Part shown: in pieces, positions 20,782 to 28,570 of the stretch | Position numbering within the stretch: the first letter of the stretch is position 1 | Layout of the letters: each line of letters begins with the position of its first letter | DNA from: an uncultured Bacteroidales bacterium | GTDB taxonomy: Bacteria > Bacteroidota > Bacteroidia > Bacteroidales > Bacteroidaceae | NCBI GenBank assembly: GCA_902798425.1 | Contig: CADBWR010000027.1 | Coordinates: forward strand, 1-32,630 | Length of the DNA: 32,630 nt | Direction: 5' to 3' | Program-made: the position numbers and the translations under genes | The notes under the pieces: generated by a model | Told to the model about the DNA's origin: nothing | Seen by the model: only the letters and a program-made list of their open reading frames with translations | The model's database searches: none

Positions 20782-22887
20782 ATGGAGAATGAGATCATGA
20801 GAAGACTGCGGAGGATGACCGCTGTCATGGCTATTATGGCAATAGTCATGGCGTTTTCATCGTGTAATAGCGACCAACGTGCAGAGCTGAAGGCCGGTCA
20901 TGCCGATAGTCTTATTTTTGCTGCCGGAGCTGTCATGGACTACGACCGTCTGATGGTACTTGTTGACAGCTTTGACGCGACAGGCGACATTAACAAACTC
21001 GATGCCTACCGCTGGCGTGGTGCCTATTACTACCATCAAAACCAGTATCGTACGGCAGAGGTGTGTTTCCGTACTGCTCTGAACCACAAAGTCAACAGCG
21101 ACTATGACCAACTAGTGTATAATAAGGTGGTGCGTCGCTTGTCAGAACTGCTTGTCGTGCGTGGCGACTACGAAAGCGCCTTGCAGATAGCCGTTCCAGC
21201 CATCAGTCAGATGGACAAGACTGGCATAGGCTCAGACATCGACTACGCCATTCTCTTTAACAATATAGGTGTGTGCCAGCTAAACCTGAGACAGGAGAAA
21301 GAGGCCAAAGAGAGTTTCGACAAGGCCCGCGAAAGGTATGCCCGGCGCTGCAAGACAGACTCAACGAGTCGTGGCTTCCAGGAATGTGTACAAGGTACCG
21401 TTTACACTAGCCTGGCATATATCCATACCCGCCACTACAAAGAATCCATCTACTGGATAGACCGTACGGAGACGCTCCTCAATGAATACCGCCAGCAGAA
21501 GGATGCCCGTAAGCAATACTTCGACGAGTACCAGGGCCGCATCGAGATAATGCGTGCTACGGCCTTACAGGGACTGGGCAAGAAGAAAGAAGCTTACGAA
21601 GCCTATAAACGCTTCCGCCAGACAGCCTTCTCAGAGACGGGTGTCGGACGCATTCATGGAAACGGATACCTTGTTTCCGCTGAGCGCTATCGGGAAGCTT
21701 CTGAAAACTATCGCTATCTGGACAAAGCCTTACAAGAACAGCAGATGAAGCCTACGCTGGACGTCATCCAGCTCTTTATGTTGCCCAAATACCATGCCAA
21801 CAATCAGGCTCACCGAGAAGACTCGGCACGAGCTATGGGCATGCGCATTTTGGACCTCCTCGACTCTGCCATCACCACGCAGAAGGCTAGTGCCTCGTCA
21901 GAGTTGGCTACCATCTACCATACCAATGAGAAAGAGGCAGAGATAGCTCGCCAACAAGCAGAGATGTCCAATCTGCAGATGATTGGTGGTCTGATAGCAC
22001 TGGGCTTGATCATCATCTTCTTGCTGTTCTATATGCGCAACCGTTACAAGGCTGCTCGCCGACTGGCTGCTGCTCACCAGAAACTGGAGGAAGCTCACCA
22101 GAAGTTGAAGACAGCCTACGACAAACTGGAGGAGACCACACAAGCTAAGGAACGCATAGAGAGTGAGCTGCGCATTGCCCGCAACATCCAGATGTCCATG
22201 GTGCCCAACACCTTCCCCCAGCGTGAGGGCCTGGATATGTATGCCTCTGTCACTCCTGCCCGCGAGGTGGGTGGCGACCTCTATGACTATCTGCTTATGG
22301 ACGATGAGTTGTATTTCTGCGTGGGCGACGTCAGTGGCAAAGGAGTTCCAGCATCACTCTTCATGGCACAGGCCACGCGTCTGTTCCGTATCCTGGCCGC
22401 CCAGCACATGATGCCGGCCGAGATAGCCACGCGTATGAATGCCGTACTCACGGAGAACAACGAACAGGGCATGTTTGTCACCATGTTCATTGGCAAGGTT
22501 CATTTGCTGACTGGTCATCTGGACTACTGCAATGCAGGTCACAACCCTCCCGTCTTGGGCATCAACGACGACTGCCGCTTCATGGAGATGGAGTCCAATG
22601 CCCCCATAGGACTGTGGCCAGAACTGGACTTCGTCGGCGAAGAGGTCGACGACATCATCGGCTACAAGCTCTTCATCTATACTGACGGACTTAACGAGGC
22701 AGAAGACGACGAACAGCAGCAGTTTGGCGAAGATCGTCTGCTCAACATTCTTAAGCACCACAACTTCAGCAACTGTCGTGAAGTCATAGAGTACCTCGGC
22801 CAGCAGATAATCCGCCACAGAGATGGTGCAGAACCCAACGATGATCTCACTATGATGTGTTTGAAGGTAGAGGGAGTTAAGAGTTAA
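20782..22887 (+). CDS. TPR-containing SpoIIE-type (PP2C) serine phosphatase, putative lipoprotein
   Basis: The 701-residue protein starts with a hydrophobic segment ending AFSSC (C28), a plausible lipoprotein signal. Tetratricopeptide-like helices fill about 50-380. A span at about 399-418 and a coiled coil (423-463) follow. The SpoIIE/PP2C domain (about 465-698) shows REVGGDLYDY (D499), GDVSGKGVPASLFMAQ (D516), YTDGLNE and NDDLTMM, the metal-binding acids of active phosphatases. The sensor half would be periplasmic and the phosphatase cytoplasmic, probably acting on an anti-anti-sigma-like protein; no such partner is in the window. Translation could also begin at the in-frame ATG at 20797. 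The stop codon is the end of a GAGTTAA heptamer pair (22874-22887). Confidence 0.9.
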   Translation: MENEIMRRLRRMTAVMAIMAIVMAFSSCNSDQRAELKAGHADSLIFAAGAVMDYDRLMVLVDSFDATGDINKLDAYRWRGAYYYHQNQYRTAEVCFRTALNHKVNSDYDQLVYNKVVRRLSELLVVRGDYESALQIAVPAISQMDKTGIGSDIDYAILFNNIGVCQLNLRQEKEAKESFDKARERYARRCKTDSTSRGFQECVQGTVYTSLAYIHTRHYKESIYWIDRTETLLNEYRQQKDARKQYFDEYQGRIEIMRATALQGLGKKKEAYEAYKRFRQTAFSETGVGRIHGNGYLVSAERYREASENYRYLDKALQEQQMKPTLDVIQLFMLPKYHANNQAHREDSARAMGMRILDLLDSAITTQKASASSELATIYHTNEKEAEIARQQAEMSNLQMIGGLIALGLIIIFLLFYMRNRYKAARRLAAAHQKLEEAHQKLKTAYDKLEETTQAKERIESELRIARNIQMSMVPNTFPQREGLDMYASVTPAREVGGDLYDYLLMDDELYFCVGDVSGKGVPASLFMAQATRLFRILAAQHMMPAEIATRMNAVLTENNEQGMFVTMFIGKVHLLTGHLDYCNAGHNPPVLGINDDCRFMEMESNAPIGLWPELDFVGEEVDDIIGYKLFIYTDGLNEAEDDEQQQFGEDRLLNILKHHNFSNCREVIEYLGQQIIRHRDGAEPNDDLTMMCLKVEGVKS
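22874..22887. repeat. Heptamer pair at a stop codon (GAGTTAA x2)
   Basis: Two identical seven-base units end exactly on the TAA stop codon of the phosphatase gene and encode its last residues (GVKS). Two copies alone would not be notable, but the form matches the longer arrays at 9643, 11876 and 13186. Confidence 0.55.
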
Positions 22888-22926
22888 ATGTATTTATTAA
22901 TTTAATATAGTTAGTAGTTTATTATT

Positions 22927-24447
22927 ATGGCAAAGAAAGCATTACTGATGATTCTCGATGGATGGGGAATCGGCAAACATGGAAAGGGTGATGTTATCTA
23001 CAACACCCCAACACCGTATCTGGACTATCTGACAGCTGTCAGCGCACACTCACAGCTGCAGGCAAGTGGTGAAGACGTTGGTCTGCCCGACGGACAGATG
23101 GGTAACTCTGAGGTGGGTCACCTCAATATTGGTGCCGGTCGTATCGTCTATCAGGACCTCGTTAAGATTAATCGTGCCTGCAAGGACGGCTCTATCGTAG
23201 AGAATCCACAGGTGAAGGCTGCCTACACCTATGCTAAGGAGAATGGCAAGAAGTTGCACTTGATGGGCCTGTGCTCTGATGGTGGCGTACACTCTTCACT
23301 CGACCACCTCTTCAAGCTCATTGAGGTAGGCAAGCACTATGGTCTGAAGAACCAGACCTTCGTACACTGCTTTATGGATGGTCGTGACACCGACCCCAAG
23401 AGCGGTAAGGGCTTTATCGAGCAAGTGACAAAGGTCTGTGCTGATAACGACGCTGCTATTGCCAGTATCGTTGGCCGTTTCTATGCGATGGACCGTGACA
23501 AGCGCTGGGAGCGCGTCAAGGAGGGCTACGACCTCGTTGTCAATGGCACTGGTAAGCAGGCTACAGACATGGTAAAGGCCGTGGAGGAGAGCTATGCTGA
23601 TGGTGTTACCGACGAGTTCATCAAGCCTATCCACAATAGCAGTGTCAATGGTTGTATCGAGGAGGGCGATGTCGTCATCTTCATCAACTTCCGTAACGAC
23701 CGTGCCAAGGAGCTCACCATTGTGCTCACCCAGCAGGATATGCCTGAGCAGGGCATGAAGACCATCCCTGGTCTGCAGTATTACTGCATGACGCCGTACG
23801 ATGCATCGTTCCAGGGCGTACACATCCTCTTCCCTAAGGAGAATGTAGAGAATACACTGGGGGAATACCTCTCTCAGCAGGGCAAGAAACAGTTGCACAC
23901 CGCAGAGACCGAGAAGTACGCACACGTTACCTTCTTCTTCAATGGTGGTCGCGAGGCTCCTTACGATGGTGAGGACCGCATCCTCGTTCCTTCTCCCAAG
24001 GTGGCTACCTACGACTTGAAGCCGGAGATGAGCGCCTACGAGGTCAAGGACAAACTGGTGGCTGCCATCAACGAGAATAAGTACGATTTCATCGTGGTGA
24101 ACTTCGCCAATGGCGATATGGTAGGTCATACGGGTGTCTACAACGCCATTGCCAAGGCTGTATGGGCTGTTGATCATTGTGTAGAGGCTGTCATCGAGGC
24201 TGCCAAGGCCAACGACTACGAGGCTATCATCATTGCCGACCACGGTAATGCTGACAACGCCATCAATGCTGACGGCACACCGAATACCGCTCACTCGCTG
24301 AACCCCGTTCCATTCATCTATGTCACCAACAACAATAGTGCCACAGTGAAGGACGGTCGTCTGGCTGACGTTGCTCCCTCTATCCTGCATATCATGGGTC
24401 TGGAGCAGCCTGCCGACATGACGGGTGAGAACCTCATTCAGGATTAA
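22927..24447 (+). CDS. gpmI: 2,3-bisphosphoglycerate-independent phosphoglycerate mutase
   Basis: The 506-residue protein matches GpmI over its full length. The N-terminal metal site is in LLMILDGWG (D11). The phosphoserine nucleophile is in [17 protein letters not shown] (S61). Further motifs are [24 protein letters not shown] and the C-terminal metal site [11 protein letters not shown]. It interconverts 3- and 2-phosphoglycerate in glycolysis in the cytoplasm, using two metal ions, usually manganese. The gene is 39 bp after the phosphatase gene and ends at a strong terminator. Codon use looks highly optimised, as expected of a glycolytic gene. Confidence 0.97.
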   Translation: MAKKALLMILDGWGIGKHGKGDVIYNTPTPYLDYLTAVSAHSQLQASGEDVGLPDGQMGNSEVGHLNIGAGRIVYQDLVKINRACKDGSIVENPQVKAAYTYAKENGKKLHLMGLCSDGGVHSSLDHLFKLIEVGKHYGLKNQTFVHCFMDGRDTDPKSGKGFIEQVTKVCADNDAAIASIVGRFYAMDRDKRWERVKEGYDLVVNGTGKQATDMVKAVEESYADGVTDEFIKPIHNSSVNGCIEEGDVVIFINFRNDRAKELTIVLTQQDMPEQGMKTIPGLQYYCMTPYDASFQGVHILFPKENVENTLGEYLSQQGKKQLHTAETEKYAHVTFFFNGGREAPYDGEDRILVPSPKVATYDLKPEMSAYEVKDKLVAAINENKYDFIVVNFANGDMVGHTGVYNAIAKAVWAVDHCVEAVIEAAKANDYEAIIIADHGNADNAINADGTPNTAHSLNPVPFIYVTNNNSATVKDGRLADVAPSILHIMGLEQPADMTGENLIQD

Positions 24448-24470
24448 TTTTCCCCCTGATAATTACGTAT

Positions 24471-24514
24471 TTTCCCTGCTTGCCATCCGTTGAGCAAGCA
24501 GGGAAAACTTTTTT
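24471..24514 (+). terminator. Rho-independent terminator of gpmI
   Basis: TTTCCCTGCTTGC (24471-24483) pairs perfectly with GCAAGCAGGGAAA (24494-24506) around a ten-base loop, and a run of T follows at 24509-24514. Confidence 0.9.
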
Positions 24515-24568
24515 ATGAAAACTCGCTGATTCATCCTACCAAAGGTGCGAGTCAGACTTTTTCCATTG

Positions 24569-26869
24569 TTATTGCATTCTAAGGGTAAGGCTGGCAGCAG
24601 TTAGCGAGCTCTTAATGGTTACCTGTGTCTTACCTTTGGCTTTACCACTGCGTACTACGAGCATGGCACGACCTTTCCACGTGGTTACTTTAGGCGACGT
24701 GTATGGTTCGCGGTCCTTCATGTCGGCAGAGGCGAAAGCCATCAGCTGGCCTTGCCCTTTCACTACAGCCTCGCAGGGAATGGCAGCCTCAGGACAGAGA
24801 CGTCCCTCCTTGTCGACCACCTCCACGGTGATGTAAGCCAGTGACTGACCGTTGGCAGTGATGACCTTCTTGTCGGTGGTCAGCTGCAGTCTTGCAGGCT
24901 TACCGGCAGTAACCAGAGAAACACTCTTGCCACCAGCCTCAGCACGGAGGGTTCCTGCCTCGTAGGGCAGCGAGAAGACGGCCTTATACTGAGTCTCGCG
25001 GCTGACCTTCTTTGTATCAATGAGTTTATCGTTCAGATAGAGCTTCACCTCAGGAGCCTTGGTGTAGACCTCCACCTCAACGGATTTACCTTCCCATCCC
25101 GGCCAGGTCCATGACGGCCATGTGGGCCATACGCTCCACATCGTCTCGTGTATCTTGCCATGATAGCCGTCTGGTTCCTTTACTGCCATGTATAAGTCGT
25201 TGTGGTCATTCCACAAGATGTCGCGATAGTGGCTGATGGGTTTACGCCAGCCTGTTACGTCGACATCGCCACAGTAGGTGCCGTGCCAGTCAGGCTGTCC
25301 GCCAGGAGCAAAGCTCTCGCCTGGACGATCGCCCTCGTAATAGTAGCGTCCGATACCTGACTCGCCCAAATAGTCGAGACCCGTCCACACCATGTCGCCG
25401 ACAACATAGACGTTGTCGTGGACCGTAGCCCAGTTGCGGAAAGCATCGCGCGGATAGCTCTCCGTCTGCCACATCACGCGCTTCGGGTCGCGCTCGTGGT
25501 CACTCTTATGCTTGAAAATCATGTAGTTGTAGCCAGCCACGTCAAGTACCTCGAAATGCGGGTCGTAGATTTCCCAGTCGCGGTCCCATGCGCAGAGGGC
25601 TTCCGTTACGGGTCGCGTCTTGTCACACTCCAGAATGGCAGCCTTCAGCTGACGGGCAGTCTGTACGACGCGCAGTTCCTTGCGCTCAATGACCTCGTTG
25701 CCAATACTCCACGAGATAATGCTGGGGTGATTTCTGTCGCGCAGCACCATGGCGTGGATATCCTCACGATAACATGAGTCAATGAGGGTGGAGTAGTCGT
25801 AGGGGTTCTTCTGCGTGCGCCAGCCGTCGAAAGCTTCGCCAATGACCAGCATACCGATGGAGTCGCAAGCATCGAGGAAAGCTCGGGTGGTGGGATTGTG
25901 ACTGGTGCGGATGAGGTTGAAACCGGCCTCCTTCATCAAGCGCACCTTGCGGATTTCGGCATCGTCGAAAGCCATGGCTCCTACTAAACCGTCGTCGTGG
26001 TGAACGCAGGCACCATTCAGCAGTACGCGCTTTCCATTCAGTACGAAACCATTTTCCGTATCAAACGAGAAGGAGCGGATGCCATAGTGGACTGTCTGGT
26101 GGTCGATGGTCTTGCCCGCCTCCTTGAGTTCAGCCTTCACCTCGTAGCGATAAGGATCATTGGGCGACCAGAGATGCGGATTATTCACTATAAACGTTGT
26201 AGTAACGGCCTTTGTCTGTTTGGCAGGCACACTGACTATTAATTGTTCATTACCTACAGCCACTGTAGTGTTTCTGTCCTGACTGGATTCGTTCTCTACC
26301 GTTACTTCCACCCTGACAGTAGCTTTGTCGCCCTTTACCTCAGGCGTGGTGACAAACACACCGTTCTCTGCGATATGCAGGGCTGGCATCGTCTGCAGCC
26401 ATACATGGCGGTAGATGCCCGAACCAGAATACCAGCGGCAGTTGGGCTGTTCGCTGTTATTCACTTTGACCACCATCTCGTTCATGCGCTTGTCGCGGTG
26501 TAAGAAAGGTGTCACGTCGATGGTGAAGGGGGTGTAGCCATAGCCGTGCTGTCCTGCCTTCTGTCCGTTGACGAAGACTTCGGCCTTCTGGTAGACACCC
26601 TCAAAGTGAAGCTTTACCAGTTCACCAATGGGAGTCTTGAAACTTTTGCGATACTCGCCTTTACCTGCTGCATACCAGCCACCTCCGGTGCCTGTAGGGC
26701 CTTTCTCAGGATCGGGAGCCGTAAAGATGTCCCAGTCGTGAGGCAAATCTACACTGATGGTTTTTCCGTTGTGAGTAAACTGCCAACCCTCATCGAAGAG
26801 CAGGTTTGTCTGTGCTGAGGCGCATATAAAGGCCACCAACATCATGGTGCATAAAAAGAAACGTTTCAT
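24569..26869 (-). CDS. Glycoside hydrolase family 2 enzyme (beta-galactosidase type)
   Basis: The 766-residue protein has a signal peptide (to about residue 19). The GH2 sugar-binding jelly roll includes DLPHDW and WYAAGKGEYRKSF. An immunoglobulin-like domain and a TIM barrel follow. The acid/base is in IISWSIGNEV (E392) and the nucleophile in VMWQTESYP (E470). C-terminal beta-rich domains follow from about 600. Most Bacteroidetes enzymes of this layout remove terminal beta-galactose from plant or host glycans; beta-glucuronidase or beta-mannosidase activity is less likely. It would act in the periplasm. It is convergent with gpmI and has its own -7 element. With GH95 and GH3 it could strip fucosylated, galactosylated side chains such as those of xyloglucan; that is inference. 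Confidence 0.92.
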   Translation of the reverse strand: MKRFFLCTMMLVAFICASAQTNLLFDEGWQFTHNGKTISVDLPHDWDIFTAPDPEKGPTGTGGGWYAAGKGEYRKSFKTPIGELVKLHFEGVYQKAEVFVNGQKAGQHGYGYTPFTIDVTPFLHRDKRMNEMVVKVNNSEQPNCRWYSGSGIYRHVWLQTMPALHIAENGVFVTTPEVKGDKATVRVEVTVENESSQDRNTTVAVGNEQLIVSVPAKQTKAVTTTFIVNNPHLWSPNDPYRYEVKAELKEAGKTIDHQTVHYGIRSFSFDTENGFVLNGKRVLLNGACVHHDDGLVGAMAFDDAEIRKVRLMKEAGFNLIRTSHNPTTRAFLDACDSIGMLVIGEAFDGWRTQKNPYDYSTLIDSCYREDIHAMVLRDRNHPSIISWSIGNEVIERKELRVVQTARQLKAAILECDKTRPVTEALCAWDRDWEIYDPHFEVLDVAGYNYMIFKHKSDHERDPKRVMWQTESYPRDAFRNWATVHDNVYVVGDMVWTGLDYLGESGIGRYYYEGDRPGESFAPGGQPDWHGTYCGDVDVTGWRKPISHYRDILWNDHNDLYMAVKEPDGYHGKIHETMWSVWPTWPSWTWPGWEGKSVEVEVYTKAPEVKLYLNDKLIDTKKVSRETQYKAVFSLPYEAGTLRAEAGGKSVSLVTAGKPARLQLTTDKKVITANGQSLAYITVEVVDKEGRLCPEAAIPCEAVVKGQGQLMAFASADMKDREPYTSPKVTTWKGRAMLVVRSGKAKGKTQVTIKSSLTAASLTLRMQ

Positions 26870-26913
26870 GTCAGTAAGAATAGAACAAATGGTTATAAGT
26901 TAGATTTATGCTG

Positions 26914-26921
26914 CAAAGATA
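26914..26921 (-). promoter_or_regulatory. Promoter -7 element of the GH2 gene
   Basis: TATCTTTG on the minus strand lies 44 bp before the ATG at 26869. The -33 position has only a weak match, so activation by a regulator would be plausible. Confidence 0.55.
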
Positions 26922-27067
26922 CAAAGAAATATCTAATTAACCAAGAATTCGCATAAAATAACATGAGGTGCAACCCTTCAAACGAGAAAAGCTGGAATCA
27001 TAGGGATGTGTCCAACTTTCTGGGTTCACTTCATCCCCATGAATCCTTGGGGTTCAAGATGAATTAT

Positions 27068-27163
27068 ATACAGCTAACACAGATGCGAGACAGCTGTATT
27101 TGCATGCTAAGTACAGCTAAGCCAGTGCTGGCTTAGCTGTTCCTGCATCTGTATCAGCTGTAT
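27068..27163. repeat. Nested inverted repeat with CAGCTAA motifs (locus 2, first part)
   Basis: The outer arms are ATACAGCT (27068-27075) with AGCTGTAT (27156-27163), and ACAGATGC (27079-27086) with GCATCTGT (27145-27152). The inner perfect arms are 27113-27125 and 27128-27140, built on ACAGCTAAGCCAG. The whole can form a long stem. The ACAGCTAA core is the same as in the 21-bp array at 89-182. Confidence 0.85.
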
Positions 27164-27172
27164 TTTTCAAAA

Positions 27173-27448
27173 AGACCTAACATTCCTAACATGGAATTTA
27201 CAATCCATTGTAATACAGAATGTTGTAAAAGTCTATTCTTTTATAAACCTACCATGAGACCTAACATGATCCCTACCATCATCCCTACCATAAAAGGTGA
27301 CTTTTCTAAGATCTGACCCGAGGTCTGACGTTAGGTGTCATGTTAGGGATAATGTTAGGGATTATGGTAGGGATGGCGAACTTTTCAACCATCGCATTCC
27401 CTTTATTTATGCGGGTTTCAGAAGATATATGGTAGGGATGTTAGGTCT
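27173..27448. repeat. Inverted CCTAACAT / CCTACCAT arrays (locus 2, second part)
   Basis: Left arms at 27173-27192 and 27248-27291 carry CCTAACAT and CCTACCAT. Right arms at 27330-27374 and 27429-27448 carry ATGTTAGG and ATGGTAGG, so left and right are complementary in a nested way. The outermost arms (27173 and 27448) match over about 20 bases with few changes. There is no gene in the 26870-27591 stretch; apart from this locus and the GH2 promoter I see nothing in it. Confidence 0.85.
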
Positions 27449-27542
27449 ATTTGAAAAACTCCGGGGTGGGGGAGTCTATTTTAGATACACTCTTGTTTTT
27501 TGTATGTCTCATAAGGATACCTGCGATTCTACAAATAACAAA

Positions 27543-27572
27543 AGTGCACAACGGGATTGTTTCCGCTGTGCA
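27543..27572 (-). terminator. Terminator of the BspA-like lipoprotein gene
   Basis: AGTGCACA (27543-27550) and TGTGCACT (27565-27572) form an 8-bp perfect stem 20 bases past the stop codon. On the minus strand a T-rich TTTGTTATTT follows. Confidence 0.7.
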
Positions 27573-27591
27573 CTCTGGCTCTTGATTATAT

Positions 27592-28512
27592 TCATTCTTC
27601 CACAATATTCTGGAATTTACTCCATTCGTTTGCAGATTTATACGCTTCGATAGTTCCTTGAGGAACATACAATGTTGCAGATGATAATGTATTCCTGTCA
27701 AAAGCGCTCCTATCATTATCAATGGTTGGTGGAGTGTTACTTTTACAATGGATTGAAGTCAACTCGCGAGATTCCCCAAAGGCAATGCGGCCAATAGAAG
27801 TAACACTGTTGGGTATAGTTATTGAAGTTAATCCACTGTTATAAAATGCCTGTTCTCCAATACTTATTACACTATTGGGGATAGAAACAGATGTTAACTT
27901 TGGACAGCCCTGGAATGCACAATCTTTAATTTCTTTGACACCTTCGGGTATTGAAAACGAACTTAAATTATCACAAAACGCAAATGTAGAACTGTTTATA
28001 ACAGAAATTCCTTCTGAAATAGTAACTTCAGATAGTTCTTTGCATCTTTCGAAAGCGCCTTCGCCAATAACCTTTACTGAATTTGGTATAGAGGCCATAT
28101 ATGCATGGCAACCCTTAAAAGCATACTCCTCAATTGTATTTACACTTTGAGGTATTCTGAGAATATAAGAAAAACCGATGTTTTCATGGGCTTGCAAGTC
28201 ACTTCCACAAGCATACTTTCCGATACAAGTAACTGGATACTCTCTACCTTTGTATTCTACATATTGTGGGATATAACTAACACTTTTACCTGCTTTTAGC
28301 AGTTTCAATTCTGTACCCCCATTAATGAAAGCATATCTCCCCATATAATCATAACCCATGTCTTCATCAGTTATAACCCATTCTCCATCTTTTGGAACAT
28401 ATACTTCCTCATTACTGGAAACATCATCGTCACCACCACAAGCATTCAACATTGGCATAGATATTGCCATGAGTAATACGATACTCCAAAATTCATTCTT
28501 TTTCATTATCAT
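27592..28512 (-). CDS. BspA-type leucine-rich-repeat lipoprotein
   Basis: The 306-residue protein has a lipoprotein signal ending MLNAC (C25) followed by an acidic GGDDD stretch, typical of surface-exposed Bacteroidetes lipoproteins. A short beta-rich region leads into BspA-type (LRR_5) repeats from about 110 to 265, each with an IPNSVxxIGxxAF core about 23 residues long. The end, ATLYVPQGTIEAYKSANEWSKFQNIVEE, is the usual cap of such arrays. It is likely a cell-surface adhesion or binding protein; the ligand is unknown. The start may be the third codon (Met at 28506). It lies 58 bp downstream of the larger BspA-like gene, with a terminator hairpin between. Confidence 0.9.
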   Translation of the reverse strand: MIMKKNEFWSIVLLMAISMPMLNACGGDDDVSSNEEVYVPKDGEWVITDEDMGYDYMGRYAFINGGTELKLLKAGKSVSYIPQYVEYKGREYPVTCIGKYACGSDLQAHENIGFSYILRIPQSVNTIEEYAFKGCHAYMASIPNSVKVIGEGAFERCKELSEVTISEGISVINSSTFAFCDNLSSFSIPEGVKEIKDCAFQGCPKLTSVSIPNSVISIGEQAFYNSGLTSITIPNSVTSIGRIAFGESRELTSIHCKSNTPPTIDNDRSAFDRNTLSSATLYVPQGTIEAYKSANEWSKFQNIVEE

Positions 28513-28531
28513 AGTTCTTTTCTTTATTAAA

Positions 28532-28567
28532 TAGTAGGAACTGGAAGCAATGTCCCAATTCCTACTA
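28532..28567 (-). terminator. Terminator between the two BspA-like genes
   Basis: TAGTAGGAA (28532-28540) pairs with TTCCTACTA (28559-28567), with an inner TGG/CCA extension. It begins 3 bases after the stop of the upstream gene and is followed on the minus strand by TTTAATAAAG. It would partly or fully uncouple the two genes. Confidence 0.75.
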
Positions 28568-28570
28568 AGA

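Noticed and set aside
23296-24390. A 364-codon frame antisense to gpmI
   Set aside because: gpmI is unambiguous, and the mirror frame is a by-product of its strongly biased codons.
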